From positions 62,001 to 126,000 of the forward strand of contig NZ_QAAA01000004.1 in NCBI RefSeq assembly GCF_003046545.1: a DNA stretch of 64,000 nt, written 5' to 3'. This DNA comes from Rhodovulum imhoffii. GTDB lineage: Bacteria > Pseudomonadota > Alphaproteobacteria > Rhodobacterales > Rhodobacteraceae. Below, in pieces: positions 24,791 to 33,418 of this stretch. The number at the start of each line of letters is the position of its first letter. Position 1 is the stretch's first letter. A program made the position numbers and the translations under genes. The notes beneath the pieces are model-generated. The model saw only the letters and a program-made list of their open reading frames with translations. It made no database searches and was not told the DNA's origin.

Positions 24791-25498
24791 ATGGCCAAAG
24801 ATACTCCCGTTCTTGCTGTTCTTATCGACGCCGATAACATCCCTGCCCGCCATGCCGAGGCGATTCTCAAGGAAGTCACCGCGTTTGGGGAGCCTGCCCT
24901 GCGCCGCGTCTATGGCGACTGGTCGTCGGACCGGCTGAAACCCTGGGGAGAAAAAGTGCTTTCGCTGGGTCTTGTCGCGCATCAGGAAACCGCGAATACC
25001 CGTGGAAAGAATGCCAGCGATATCGGGCTTGTGATCGATGCGATGGATATCCTTCATTCCGGCCGTTTCGACGGGTTCGTTCTGGTTTCATCGGACAGCG
25101 ACTTTACCCGCCTGGCCAGCCGTATTCGCGAACAGGGGCTGGATGTGATCGGTATCGGTGAGGCGAAGACACCGCTTAGCCTGCGCAATGTGTGCAACCG
25201 ATTTGTCCTGATCGAGAATATCGTGGACGATCCCGTTCCCCATAAAGGCGCCCCCGTCAGCGGCAAGCGCCCGCCCATGGAGGTGAGCGAGATGATCCTG
25301 CGCGCGATGGACAAGATCAATCAGGAAGAGGACGAATGGTACACGCTGGGCCAGATCGGCCAGTACATCACCGCCGACATGCCCGATTTTGACACCCGCA
25401 CCTACGGCAAACGCAAGCTGTCCGAACTTGTAAAGGAGTTGAAGCGATTCGAGACGCGGCGCGTGGGCAACCAGCTGCAGCTGCGGCGGTTGGATTAG
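24791..25498 (+). CDS. NYN-domain (PIN-like) protein with C-terminal OST-HTH/LOTUS domain
   Basis: This is a 235-aa soluble protein. Residues 7-150 form a NYN domain with the acidic residues of PIN-like nucleases: LIDADN (D13, D15), KNASDIGL (D77) and SDSDF (D102, D104). Residues about 170-232 form a winged-helix OST-HTH/LOTUS module (SEMILRAMDKI, WYTLGQIGQYI, YGKRKLSELVKEL). The combination is found in LabA-like and related bacterial proteins and in eukaryotic limkain/MARF1, where the NYN part cuts RNA and LOTUS binds RNA or partner helicases. An RNA-processing role is inferred. ATG 24791 follows GGAGCTTC. A palindrome CCCGATATCGGG at about 25521-25532 follows the stop. Confidence 0.9.
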   Translation: MAKDTPVLAVLIDADNIPARHAEAILKEVTAFGEPALRRVYGDWSSDRLKPWGEKVLSLGLVAHQETANTRGKNASDIGLVIDAMDILHSGRFDGFVLVSSDSDFTRLASRIREQGLDVIGIGEAKTPLSLRNVCNRFVLIENIVDDPVPHKGAPVSGKRPPMEVSEMILRAMDKINQEEDEWYTLGQIGQYITADMPDFDTRTYGKRKLSELVKELKRFETRRVGNQLQLRRLD

Positions 25499-25574
25499 AC
25501 GCGGCGTTTGGCCCGGTGGTCCCGATATCGGGGCCGGGGCAAAACGGGGTTGATCCACCCTTGTTCAGCGATAT

Positions 25575-25591
25575 TTTAGAATAGTTCCAAA
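25575..25591. promoter_or_regulatory. Irr-box (ICE)-like palindrome upstream of mbfA
   Basis: TTTAGAA-TAG-TTCCAAA matches the published alphaproteobacterial Irr/ICE pattern TTTAGAA-N3-TTCTAAA at all but one position. It lies 13 bp before the start codon of the ferritin/VIT1 gene, which is a known Irr target in rhizobia. Binding of the iron regulator Irr here would repress the gene when iron is scarce. Confidence 0.75.
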
Positions 25592-25604
25592 TATAGGAGT
25601 TCCC

Positions 25605-26582
25605 ATGATTCCGGGAGTCAGCCAGCGCCGCCGCTTTTCAGATCTCAGCGAACAGGAAATCCTTGCATTGGCGATTTCGTCCGAAGAGGACGACGCCCGC
25701 ATTTACCGCATCTACGCCGAACAGCTCCGGGCCGATTACCCGGACTCCGCCAAGGTGTTCGAGGATATGGCGGCAGAGGAAGACACCCATCGCCGCCGCC
25801 TGATCGAAATGCATCAACAGCGGTTTGGCGATGTCATCCCGCTGATCCGGCGGGAGCATGTCTCCGGCTATTACGCGCGCCGCCCTGTCTGGCTGATACA
25901 GAACCTGGGGATCGAGCGTATCCGCGAAGAAGCCGAGATGATGGAGCGCGATGCCCACAATTTCTACACCAGGGCCGCCCAGCGTACGCAAGATGCCACC
26001 ACGCGCAAGCTGCTGGGAGATCTTGCCGCCGCCGAGGCCGGCCATACCGCCGCCGCCGACAAGCTGGTGGGCGAACATGTCGATGAAGACAGCCGGGAGC
26101 AGGAGGCCCGCACCGCCCATCGCCAGTTCGTACTGACCTGGGTTCAACCGGGACTGGCGGGGTTGATGGACGGCTCGGTTTCCACGCTCGCGCCGATCTT
26201 CGCCACGGCCTTTGCCACGCAGGATACCTGGACGACATTCCTTGTCGGGCTTGCTGCCTCGGTTGGGGCGGGGATTTCCATGGGTTTCACCGAGGCGGCC
26301 TCTGATGACGGCGAAATTTCGGGCCGCGGTTCCCCCATCAAGCGCGGCATCGCCTCGGGCGTAATGACCGCCATCGGCGGGCTTGGGCACGCGCTGCCCT
26401 ATCTTATTCCCCATTTCTGGACCGCGACGATCATCGCCATGATCGTGGTCTTCGTGGAACTTTGGGCCATCGCGTGGATTCAGAAGAAATACATGGATAC
26501 CCCTTTCCTGCGGGCCGCGTTTCAGGTGGTTCTGGGGGGCGCGCTGGTCTTTGCGGCGGGGGTGCTGATCGGGTCGGGGTAA
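25605..26582 (+). CDS. mbfA: Membrane-bound ferritin-like iron exporter MbfA (ferritin domain + VIT1/CCC1 domain)
   Basis: The 325-aa protein joins an N-terminal rubrerythrin/ferritin-like four-helix domain (about 1-150) to a C-terminal VIT1-type membrane domain (about 165-325). The ferritin part has glutamates for a di-iron site (SSEEDDARIYRIYAEQL, AAEEDTHRRRLIEMH, EEAEMMERDAHNFYTRAA). The membrane domain has WVQPGLAGLMDGSVSTLAP and GAGISMGFTEAASDDG. In Agrobacterium and Bradyrhizobium MbfA exports iron and protects against iron and peroxide stress; the same role is inferred here. ATG 25605 has AGGAG 5 nt upstream. An Irr-box-like palindrome directly before the ribosome-binding site predicts iron-responsive control. 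The gene is monocistronic or leads into the AEC transporter 39 bp downstream. Confidence 0.93.
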   Translation: MIPGVSQRRRFSDLSEQEILALAISSEEDDARIYRIYAEQLRADYPDSAKVFEDMAAEEDTHRRRLIEMHQQRFGDVIPLIRREHVSGYYARRPVWLIQNLGIERIREEAEMMERDAHNFYTRAAQRTQDATTRKLLGDLAAAEAGHTAAADKLVGEHVDEDSREQEARTAHRQFVLTWVQPGLAGLMDGSVSTLAPIFATAFATQDTWTTFLVGLAASVGAGISMGFTEAASDDGEISGRGSPIKRGIASGVMTAIGGLGHALPYLIPHFWTATIIAMIVVFVELWAIAWIQKKYMDTPFLRAAFQVVLGGALVFAAGVLIGSG

Positions 26583-26621
26583 GCCGTTCCCATGCGGCGC
26601 GCCCCGTGCTAGGGGGCTTTC

Positions 26622-27551
26622 ATGCTGTCCGTTTTTCTGGAAACCCTGCCGTTTTTTGCGCTGATCGCCCTTGGCTACTGGGCGGGCCGGACGCGTTTCT
26701 TCACGCCTGAGGCCACGGCCTACCTGACGCGGTTCGTTTTCTACTTTGCGCTGTCGGCAATGTTGTTTCGCTTCTCGGCGAACCTGACCCTGGCAGAGGT
26801 CTTCGACGGGCGCTTCGTGCTGGCCTATCTTGCAGCGACGGGGGCGGTCTACCTGCTGGCGACAGGGGTCGCACTGCTTCGCCGCCGCGGCATCGATGAG
26901 GCCGCGGTCGAGGCCCAGTGCGCCGTCATCGGCAATGTCGGCTTTCTTGGCGTCCCGATGCTGGTGCTTTTGCTGGGAGAGGATGCGATCGGCCCGGTGA
27001 TGCTGATGCTGGCGGTCGACCTGATCGTTTTCGGCAGCCTGATCGTGATTCTCATCACCGGGGCCCGCGATGGACGGATGTCTCCGGCGATCCTGCGGAC
27101 GGTGGGGGCCGGGCTTTTGAAAAACCCGATGATCGTGTCGATCTCGCTGGGGCTTGCGTGGTCGGGGCTGCGCCTGCCGATGCCCCAGCCCCTGAACGAT
27201 TTCGTCACCATTCTGGGGGCTGCGGCGACACCGGGCGCGCTGTTTGCCATTGGGGCGTCTCTGGCCACCAAGTCGGCTGAACGCATCGAGGTGGCCGCGT
27301 GGCTGGCCTTTGCAAAGCTTGTCCTGCATCCGGCGGCGGTGGCGCTCACGGCACTGGTCCTGATCCCGGTAGAGCCATACGCCGCCGGGGTGATGATTGC
27401 CGCTGCGGCCCTGCCGGTGGCGGGGAATGTGTTTATTCTCGCCCAGCATTACGGGGTTGCCCCGCAACGTGTTTCGACGGCGATTTTTCTTTCCACCTCG
27501 CTGTCGATCCTTACCATTTCCACAGTGATCGCGCTGGTCGGTATGCGCTGA
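26622..27551 (+). CDS. AEC-family transporter (auxin efflux carrier-like permease)
   Basis: The 309-aa protein has ten hydrophobic helices arranged as two inverted halves. Family motifs include LPFFALIALGYWAGR at the start, CAVIGNVGFLGVPM after helix 4 (the conserved N-G-FLG-P region), and VAGNVFILAQHYG in the second half. AEC proteins move organic anions such as malate or malonate, or auxin-like compounds. No substrate can be assigned. The start ATG 26622 gives the standard length. It is 39 bp after mbfA and 66 bp before fghA, all in the same direction, but without functional logic linking them. Confidence 0.88.
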   Translation: MLSVFLETLPFFALIALGYWAGRTRFFTPEATAYLTRFVFYFALSAMLFRFSANLTLAEVFDGRFVLAYLAATGAVYLLATGVALLRRRGIDEAAVEAQCAVIGNVGFLGVPMLVLLLGEDAIGPVMLMLAVDLIVFGSLIVILITGARDGRMSPAILRTVGAGLLKNPMIVSISLGLAWSGLRLPMPQPLNDFVTILGAAATPGALFAIGASLATKSAERIEVAAWLAFAKLVLHPAAVALTALVLIPVEPYAAGVMIAAAALPVAGNVFILAQHYGVAPQRVSTAIFLSTSLSILTISTVIALVGMR

Positions 27552-27617
27552 GCTTGCCCGGCGGGGCGCGACGGGTTACGCCGGGCGCACCGGGTCTTGC
27601 AGCTGGAGGTTGATCGG

Positions 27618-28448
27618 ATGGAAACCGTGTCTGAAAACAAGTGCTTTGGCGGCGTTCAGGGGGTGTATCGTCACCGCTCTGATCTGTGCAAATGCGATAT
27701 GACCTTTGGTGTCTTCCTCCCTGAGAGAGCCCGCCACGCCCCGGTGCCGGTGCTGTGGTATCTTTCGGGTCTGACCTGCACCCACGAAAACGCCATGACA
27801 AAGGCCGGGGCGCAGCAATGGGCCGCCGAACGGGGTCTTGCGCTGGTCTTTCCCGACACTTCCCCGCGGGGGGAGGGCGTCGCCGACGACGAGGCTTACA
27901 ACCTTGGACAGGGCGCAGGATTTTATGTGAACGCAACCCAAAATCCCTGGGCCGAAAACTACCAGATGTGGGGGTATCTGGCCGAGGAACTGCCGCGCCT
28001 TCTGGTCGACACCTTCCAGATCGATGAGGAGCGCCAGGCCATTTGCGGTCATTCCATGGGGGGGCATGGGGCGCTGACACTGGCGATGGCCTGTCCGGGA
28101 CGATTCGCCTCCGTTTCGGCACTTGCGCCGATTGCCAACCCCAGCCAGTCGGACTGGGCCAAAAAGGCCATCCATGCCTATCTGGGAGAGGATGGAGACT
28201 ATTGGGCACGCCATGATGCCACGCTGGCTTTGCGCACAGCGGGGTTCGACGGGCCGATCCTTGTCGATCAGGGGACAGACGACCCTTTCATCGAGGCGCT
28301 GATGCCCCAGTCTCTTGCTACCGCGATGGCCGAAACCCGCCATCCCGGCGCGTTCCGTCTGCAAAAGGGTTATGACCACAGCTACTTCTTCGTTTCCACC
28401 TTCATGGAAGACCATGTCGCCTTTCACGCCGAAGCGCTCTGCGGATGA
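27618..28448 (+). CDS. fghA: S-formylglutathione hydrolase
   Basis: The 276-aa esterase-D family protein has the nucleophile elbow GHSMGGHGAL (Ser146), the conserved LSGLTCTHENAMTKAG, FPDTSPRGEGV, and the C-terminal HSYFFVSTFMEDH containing the catalytic histidine. It hydrolyses S-formylglutathione to formate and glutathione in glutathione-dependent formaldehyde oxidation. The class III alcohol dehydrogenase that usually accompanies it is not in this window. The start ATG 27618 (METVSENK) follows CTGGAGG. It overlaps the HAD gene by 4 nt. Confidence 0.95.
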   Translation: METVSENKCFGGVQGVYRHRSDLCKCDMTFGVFLPERARHAPVPVLWYLSGLTCTHENAMTKAGAQQWAAERGLALVFPDTSPRGEGVADDEAYNLGQGAGFYVNATQNPWAENYQMWGYLAEELPRLLVDTFQIDEERQAICGHSMGGHGALTLAMACPGRFASVSALAPIANPSQSDWAKKAIHAYLGEDGDYWARHDATLALRTAGFDGPILVDQGTDDPFIEALMPQSLATAMAETRHPGAFRLQKGYDHSYFFVSTFMEDHVAFHAEALCG

Positions 28449-29065
28449 AGGCCGTTGTCTTTGACATCGGTCGCGTGTTGATTGACTGGCAGCCCGTCCG
28501 GTTTTACCGGGCGCGGCTGGGTGCCGCCCGGCAGGCGGCGCTGTTCGATGCGGTGGATCTGGAGGGGATGAACGCGGCCCTGGATCTTGGCGCACCGTTT
28601 CGGGAGACCGTCTGCGCGCTGGCGGACAAACACCCGGCATATTCCGAGGAGATTCGCCTCTGGCATGATTCGTGGCTTCAGATGGCGTCTCCCGCCATTC
28701 CGGGGACGGCGACCCTGTTGCGGGCATTGAAGGCGCGCAGCGTGCCGGTTTTTGCGCTGTCGAATTTCGGGCTCGGCCCGTTCGATCTCGCCCGCGCCGC
28801 GTATCCGGTGCTGAAGGAATTCGACCGCACCTACCTGTCCGGCGCATTGCGGCTGGCAAAGCCGGACCCGGCGATTTATGCGGCGGTCGAGGAAGATTGC
28901 GGCCTGCCGCCCGAGGCCTTGCTTTTTACGGATGACCGCCCGGAAAATATTGCCGCCGCCCGGGCGCGAGGGTGGCAAACGCATCTGTTTGCCGGTGCAC
29001 CGGATCTGGCCGCGCGGCTGATGGCGGAGGGCCTGTTACCCCATGAGGGCCCCCATGCCGCCTGA
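28445..29065 (+). CDS. HAD-family (IA subgroup) phosphatase, YihX-like
   Basis: The 206-aa protein has HAD motif I FDIGRVLIDW with nucleophile Asp7. The second acidic position is glycine (DxG), as in YihX-type sugar-phosphate phosphatases. Motif II is ALSNFG, motif III includes the lysine in LAKPDPAIYAA, and motif IV is LLFTDDRPENIAAA. A likely small-molecule phosphatase; YihX acts on alpha-D-glucose-1-phosphate, but the substrate here is unknown. It overlaps fghA by 4 nt upstream and the ornithine-cyclodeaminase-like gene by 23 nt downstream, so all three are translationally linked. Confidence 0.88.
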   Translation: MKAVVFDIGRVLIDWQPVRFYRARLGAARQAALFDAVDLEGMNAALDLGAPFRETVCALADKHPAYSEEIRLWHDSWLQMASPAIPGTATLLRALKARSVPVFALSNFGLGPFDLARAAYPVLKEFDRTYLSGALRLAKPDPAIYAAVEEDCGLPPEALLFTDDRPENIAAARARGWQTHLFAGAPDLAARLMAEGLLPHEGPHAA

Positions 29066-29972
29066 TCTGATCCCCGCCAGTGCGGGCTCCCTGCTGGATT
29101 GGCCCGGCCTGATCGGCGCGCTGGAGGCGGGGCACCGTCTGCCGCGTGCCGAGATTGGCGACAGTTTTTTATATCGCGGGGAGGACACGCTGTTGAACCG
29201 GGCGGCGTGGATCGACGGGCTGGGCGCGCTGGTCAAGACGGCCACGATTTTTCCCGGCAACGCGCAGGCGGGCAAACCGGCGGTGAATGGCGGCGTAAGC
29301 CTTTATTCCGACGCCGATGGCGGGCTGGAGGCGATCATCGATTTCCATCTTGTCACGCGCTGGAAAACCGCGGGCGACAGCCTTCTGGGTGCGGCGAAGC
29401 TGGCCCGGCCGGACAGCCGCGACATCCTGATCGTGGGGGCGGGGGCTGTGGCCGGGGCGTTGCGGGCTGCCTATGGCAGCCTGTTTCCGCGGGCGGAGTT
29501 CGCGGTCTGGAACCGCTCGCCCGAGGGGGCGGCGCGGTTCGCCCGGACCCATGGCGCAACGGTTGCCGATGACCTTGAAACCGCCGTGCGGGGTGCGGAC
29601 ATCGTCACCTGCGCGACGCTCAGCACGACACCTGTCCTGCGGGGGGCCTGGTTGCAGCCAGGCCAGCATGTGGATCTGATCGGGGCCTTTCGCCCCGATA
29701 TGCGTGAGGCCGACGATGCTGCGCTGACCCGTGCGGCGCTGTTCGTGGACAGCCGGGCGACCACGCTTGACCATATCGGGGAGATGAAGATTCCGCTGGC
29801 AGAGGGAACCATCACGCGCGCCGACATCGTGGCCGATTTCTACGACCTGCCATCGGGAGGATTTGCCCGGCCGTCGGAGGATGCGATCACCTTGTTCAAG
29901 AACGGCGGCGGTGCGCATCTGGACCTGATGACGGCCCGGTATATTCTGAACGCATGGCGGGGCGCGGGCTAA
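29043..29972 (+). CDS. Ornithine cyclodeaminase/mu-crystallin family protein (possible pyrroline-carboxylate reductase)
   Basis: The 309-aa protein has an N-terminal substrate domain with ALVKTATIFPGN and a Rossmann domain with ILIVGAGAVAGALRAAY. The family sequence CATLSTTPVLRGAWLQPGQHVDLIGAF follows, containing the conserved STTPV and DLIGAF signatures. Members are NAD(P)-dependent ornithine cyclodeaminases, delta1-pyrroline-2-carboxylate reductases or ketimine reductases. The mature enzyme class cannot be decided from sequence. It may recycle cyclic imines that arise from amine or hydroxyproline breakdown. Two starts are available (ATG 29043 and ATG 29055); I used the first because it keeps coupling with the HAD gene. 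Confidence 0.85.
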   Translation: MRAPMPPDLIPASAGSLLDWPGLIGALEAGHRLPRAEIGDSFLYRGEDTLLNRAAWIDGLGALVKTATIFPGNAQAGKPAVNGGVSLYSDADGGLEAIIDFHLVTRWKTAGDSLLGAAKLARPDSRDILIVGAGAVAGALRAAYGSLFPRAEFAVWNRSPEGAARFARTHGATVADDLETAVRGADIVTCATLSTTPVLRGAWLQPGQHVDLIGAFRPDMREADDAALTRAALFVDSRATTLDHIGEMKIPLAEGTITRADIVADFYDLPSGGFARPSEDAITLFKNGGGAHLDLMTARYILNAWRGAG

Positions 29973-30012
29973 GCACTTTCCTTTCCCGGGTTCGCGGCCT
30001 AGATAGCCGCCC

Positions 30013-31089
30013 ATGACGCTTCGCGATGTTTACCAGTCTCGTGTCGAGGCGGGGGATCTTTATGCCGATCCCGCGCAGGTGGCGGCTCTTTCGGCGCTGG
30101 AACGTATCCGGCTGGCTCTGGAAAGCCCGTCATCGGCGCCCAGGCGCGGCCTGTTCCGCAAGGCAAAGACGCCTGACAGGGTGCGCGGGCTTTATCTGTG
30201 GGGCGGCGTCGGGCGCGGAAAATCCATGCTGATGGATCTGTTCTTCGATACCGTGCAGGTAACGGGCAAGCGCCGGGTGCATTTCCACGCGTTCATGCAG
30301 GACGTTCATTCCGGGCTGCACGCGGCCCGGAAAAGCGGCAAGGATGATGCCCTTGCCCCTGTTGCCACCGATATTGCCACGGACCTGCGGCTTTTGTGTT
30401 TCGATGAGATGCAGATCACCGACATTACCGACGCGATGATCGTGGGGCGGTTGTTTCAGTTGCTGTTCGAAGCCGGGGTGACGGTGGTCACAACCTCGAA
30501 TCGCGTGCCTGACGATCTGTACAAGAACGGGTTGCAGCGCGAACGGTTCCTGCCTTTCATCGCGCTCCTGAAAGAATGGCTGGAGGTTCAGCACCTGGCC
30601 TCTGCCACAGATTACCGGCAGAATCGGCTGTCGGGGGCGGATGTGTATTTCACCCCGGCGGACAGGCTGGCGCGCGCTGCGATCGACGAGATCTGGCGCG
30701 ATTTCGCGGGGGAGGGGCGCGCGCCGCTGATCCTGAAGGTCAAGGGTCGCGCGGTGGAGTTGCCGTTCTTTTGCAACGGGGTTGCGCGGGCGACGTTCTG
30801 GGATCTGTGTGCCCAGCCGCTTGGCCCGGCCGATTACCTGGCCATCGCCAAGGCCGTGCGGGTGTTGATCCTTGAGGAGATTCCCCGCCTCTCCAGCGAG
30901 AATTTCAATGAAGCGCGCCGCTTCGTTACGCTGATCGATGCGCTCTACGAGGCCCGCGTGCGCCTGATCGTTTCGGCGGCCGCTGAGCCGGAGATGCTTT
31001 ATATGGAAGGCGAGGGCGCGTTCGAGTTTGAGCGCACCGCCAGCCGCCTGCGCGAGATGCAGGGCGCGGACTGGGCCGCAGAGACCTAG
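30013..31089 (+). CDS. zapE: Cell division protein ZapE (AFG1-family ATPase)
   Basis: The 358-aa AFG1-like P-loop ATPase has Walker A GGVGRGKS (64-71) and Walker B LLCFDEMQITDI. The family segments RVHFHAFMQDVHS and VTTSNRVPDDLYKNGLQRERFLPFI are also present, and LIDALYEARVRLIVSAA lies near the end. In E. coli ZapE is recruited to the septum and destabilises FtsZ filaments, whereas mitochondrial AFG1 assists quality control of membrane complexes. The start ATG 30013 gives the expected length. Its stop overlaps the convergent folC stop by 4 nt. Confidence 0.93.
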   Translation: MTLRDVYQSRVEAGDLYADPAQVAALSALERIRLALESPSSAPRRGLFRKAKTPDRVRGLYLWGGVGRGKSMLMDLFFDTVQVTGKRRVHFHAFMQDVHSGLHAARKSGKDDALAPVATDIATDLRLLCFDEMQITDITDAMIVGRLFQLLFEAGVTVVTTSNRVPDDLYKNGLQRERFLPFIALLKEWLEVQHLASATDYRQNRLSGADVYFTPADRLARAAIDEIWRDFAGEGRAPLILKVKGRAVELPFFCNGVARATFWDLCAQPLGPADYLAIAKAVRVLILEEIPRLSSENFNEARRFVTLIDALYEARVRLIVSAAAEPEMLYMEGEGAFEFERTASRLREMQGADWAAET

Positions 31090-32351
31090 CCGTTTTCCCG
31101 CAATACCTGCCCGGCGAGGTAGAGCGACCCGCAGATCAGGATGCGCGCGCCCGGATTGTCTTTCGCGATTCGCCGGACAGCCGTGAGAAGGTCGGGCGCG
31201 GTCGTGGCGGGCAACCCGACATCGCGGGCGGCCTCGGCGGTGGCGCTGGCGGGCAAGGTTGCGGCCTCGCCGGGGATCGACACAGCGGTCAGGCTGTGGG
31301 CCTGCCCGGCCAGCGGGCGCATGTAACCTCTTACATCCTTGGTGTTCAACATCCCGCAAACAAGGTGCAGCGGTCGCGGCGGCAGGCGTGTCAGGGCCTC
31401 GGCAAGTGCGGCCCCGGCGGCGGGGTTGTGCCCGCCGTCCAGCCAGACCTCTGCCCCGGAGTCCGTCAGCGGACCGTGGCGCAGCCGTTGCAGGCGCGCG
31501 GGCCAGTCGGCCTTCGTCATTGCGGCCTCTGCCGCAGGCTCGTCAAAACCGAGACGACGCAAGGCGGCAATCGCCGTGCCCGCGTTGAAGACCTGGTGCG
31601 CCCCGATCAGGCGTGGCAGTGGCAGGTCCAGCAGGCCGTGTTCGTCCTGATAGATCAATCGCCCGCGGTCTTCCCCGACATGCCAGTGCTGACCGAAGGT
31701 CATCAGCGGGGCGTCAAGCCGGGCGGCGCGGGCTTCGATCACGTCCAGTGCCGGGTCAGCCTGCGGGGCGACGATGCAGGGCACGCCGCGTTTCAGAATG
31801 CCGGCCTTTTCGGCGGCAATTTCGGCCAGCGTGGTGCCAAGATAATGCTGGTGGTCGATGGAGACCGGGGTAATCACCGTCAGCGCGGGACGGTCGACCA
31901 CATTGGTGGCATCCAGCCGCCCGCCCAGCCCGACCTCAAGCAGGGTGTAATCCGCGGGGTTGCGCGAAAAGGCAAGCAGGGCTGCGGCGGTGGTGATTTC
32001 GAAATAGGTGATGGGTGTGGCGCCGTTGGCACGGGAGCAGTCCTCCAGAACGGCGCTCAGCGCCTCCTCCGCGATCAGCCCGTCCGTCAGCCGGATGCGT
32101 TCGTGAAATCGTGCCAGATGTGGCGAAGTATAGGCTTGGACACGCTGGCCCGCGGCTTCCAGCCCGGCGCGAATCATCGCCAGGGTCGATCCCTTGCCGT
32201 TGGTCCCGGCGATATGCACCACCGGGGCCAGCCGGGTTTGCGGATTGTCCAGCGCAGTCAGAAGCCGGCATACCCGGTCCAGGGTCAGGTCGATGACCTT
32301 GGGATGCAATTCCATCATTCGCGCCAGCAGCGCGTCGCTTGGGGCGGTCAC
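31086..32351 (-). CDS. folC: Bifunctional folylpolyglutamate synthase/dihydrofolate synthase
   Basis: The 421-aa Mur-ligase-family enzyme has the P-loop HIAGTNGKGST (about residue 47), the omega loop YTSPHLARFHERIRL, EVGLGGRLDATNVV and ITPVSIDHQHYLG, each diagnostic of FolC. The C-terminal domain includes LDGGHNPAAG. It adds glutamate to dihydropteroate and to reduced folates, using ATP. It is transcribed from accD with a 4-nt overlap (32348-32351). The accD-folC order is typical of alphaproteobacteria, where trpB often lies further upstream; trpB is not here. Confidence 0.95.
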   Translation of the reverse strand: MTAPSDALLARMMELHPKVIDLTLDRVCRLLTALDNPQTRLAPVVHIAGTNGKGSTLAMIRAGLEAAGQRVQAYTSPHLARFHERIRLTDGLIAEEALSAVLEDCSRANGATPITYFEITTAAALLAFSRNPADYTLLEVGLGGRLDATNVVDRPALTVITPVSIDHQHYLGTTLAEIAAEKAGILKRGVPCIVAPQADPALDVIEARAARLDAPLMTFGQHWHVGEDRGRLIYQDEHGLLDLPLPRLIGAHQVFNAGTAIAALRRLGFDEPAAEAAMTKADWPARLQRLRHGPLTDSGAEVWLDGGHNPAAGAALAEALTRLPPRPLHLVCGMLNTKDVRGYMRPLAGQAHSLTAVSIPGEAATLPASATAEAARDVGLPATTAPDLLTAVRRIAKDNPGARILICGSLYLAGQVLRENG

Positions 32352-33343
32352 GAATCGTCGCTTCCCTCGACAGGCGCCTGGCTGTCGGGACGTACGGGGG
32401 GCTGGTCGCGGCTGACGGGCTGGTCGCTTTCGTCGTCCTGCATCCCGCCCGAGGACATCTTTGCCGGGGGCGGCAGGTCGCCCCGCACGGCGGGGGGCAA
32501 TCCCATCAGCAGGCGGGTGATGGTGATCAGTTCCTCGCGCATCTTCGTGCGCGGGGTGACGCGGTCCAGCATGCCGTGATCCAGAAGGTACTCGGCGCGC
32601 TGGAAGCCTTCGGGCAGTTTTTCGCGGATGGTCTGTTCGATCACGCGCGGGCCTGCAAAACAGATCAGCGCGCCGGGCTCGGAAATATGCACGTCGCCCA
32701 GCATCGCGTATGAGGCCGTGACCCCGCCGGTGGTCGGGTGCGTGAGAACCACGATATAGGGCAGGCCGGCTTCCTTGAGCATCTGTACCGCGACGGTGGA
32801 GCGTGGCATCTGCATCAGGCTGAGAATGCCTTCCTGCATCCGTGCCCCCCCGGCGGCAGAGAACAGGATCAGCGGACGCCTGAGCTTTACAGCGCGCTGG
32901 GCGGCGGCGATGATGGCGTTGCCCACATACATCCCCATCGAGCCGCCCATGAAGCTGAAATCCTGTGCCGCGCAGATGACGGGGGTGCGGCCGATCTCCC
33001 CTTCGGCGACCAGCATCGCCTCTTTCTCGCCGGTCTTGCGCTGGGCGGATCTCATCCGTTCGGGGTAACGTTTCTGATCGCGAAAACTCAGCGGGTCCGG
33101 GGTGGGTCTGGGCACCTCGACCTCGGTGAACATGCCGTTGTCAAAAAGCGTCAGGAAGCGGTCGCGCGGGGTGATCCCCATGTGGTAGCCGCAATTGGTA
33201 CAGACGTTGAGGTTGTCGCTCAGTTCCCGGTGGAACAGCATCGTTCCGCAGTCGTCGCATTTGGTCCACAGGTTGTCAGGCATTTCGCGGCGCGAGAACA
33301 ACGAGTTGATCTTGGGCCGGACATAGTTGTTGATCCAGTTCAT
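32348..33343 (-). CDS. accD: Acetyl-CoA carboxylase carboxyltransferase subunit beta
   Basis: The 331-aa protein starts with MNWINNYVRPKI, the standard alphaproteobacterial AccD N-terminus. It has the four-cysteine zinc ribbon (C29, C32, C48, C51). The crotonase-fold core follows with FSFMGGSMGMYVGNAI, SAAGGARMQEGI and THPTTGGVTASYAMLGD. It transfers carboxyl from biotin to acetyl-CoA in the first step of fatty-acid synthesis, together with AccA, which is not in the window. The C-terminal 45 residues after AVRGDLPPPA are a polar, proline- and aspartate-rich tail that looks disordered. The first gene of the accD-folC operon. Confidence 0.96.
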   Translation of the reverse strand: MNWINNYVRPKINSLFSRREMPDNLWTKCDDCGTMLFHRELSDNLNVCTNCGYHMGITPRDRFLTLFDNGMFTEVEVPRPTPDPLSFRDQKRYPERMRSAQRKTGEKEAMLVAEGEIGRTPVICAAQDFSFMGGSMGMYVGNAIIAAAQRAVKLRRPLILFSAAGGARMQEGILSLMQMPRSTVAVQMLKEAGLPYIVVLTHPTTGGVTASYAMLGDVHISEPGALICFAGPRVIEQTIREKLPEGFQRAEYLLDHGMLDRVTPRTKMREELITITRLLMGLPPAVRGDLPPPAKMSSGGMQDDESDQPVSRDQPPVRPDSQAPVEGSDDS

Positions 33344-33418
33344 GGGGTGGGCGCCCTCCGCTCGGTCTGCGCCGTGAAATAAGCCGGGCGGGTCTGAATT
33401 GCAATCACCTGCGCAGGA

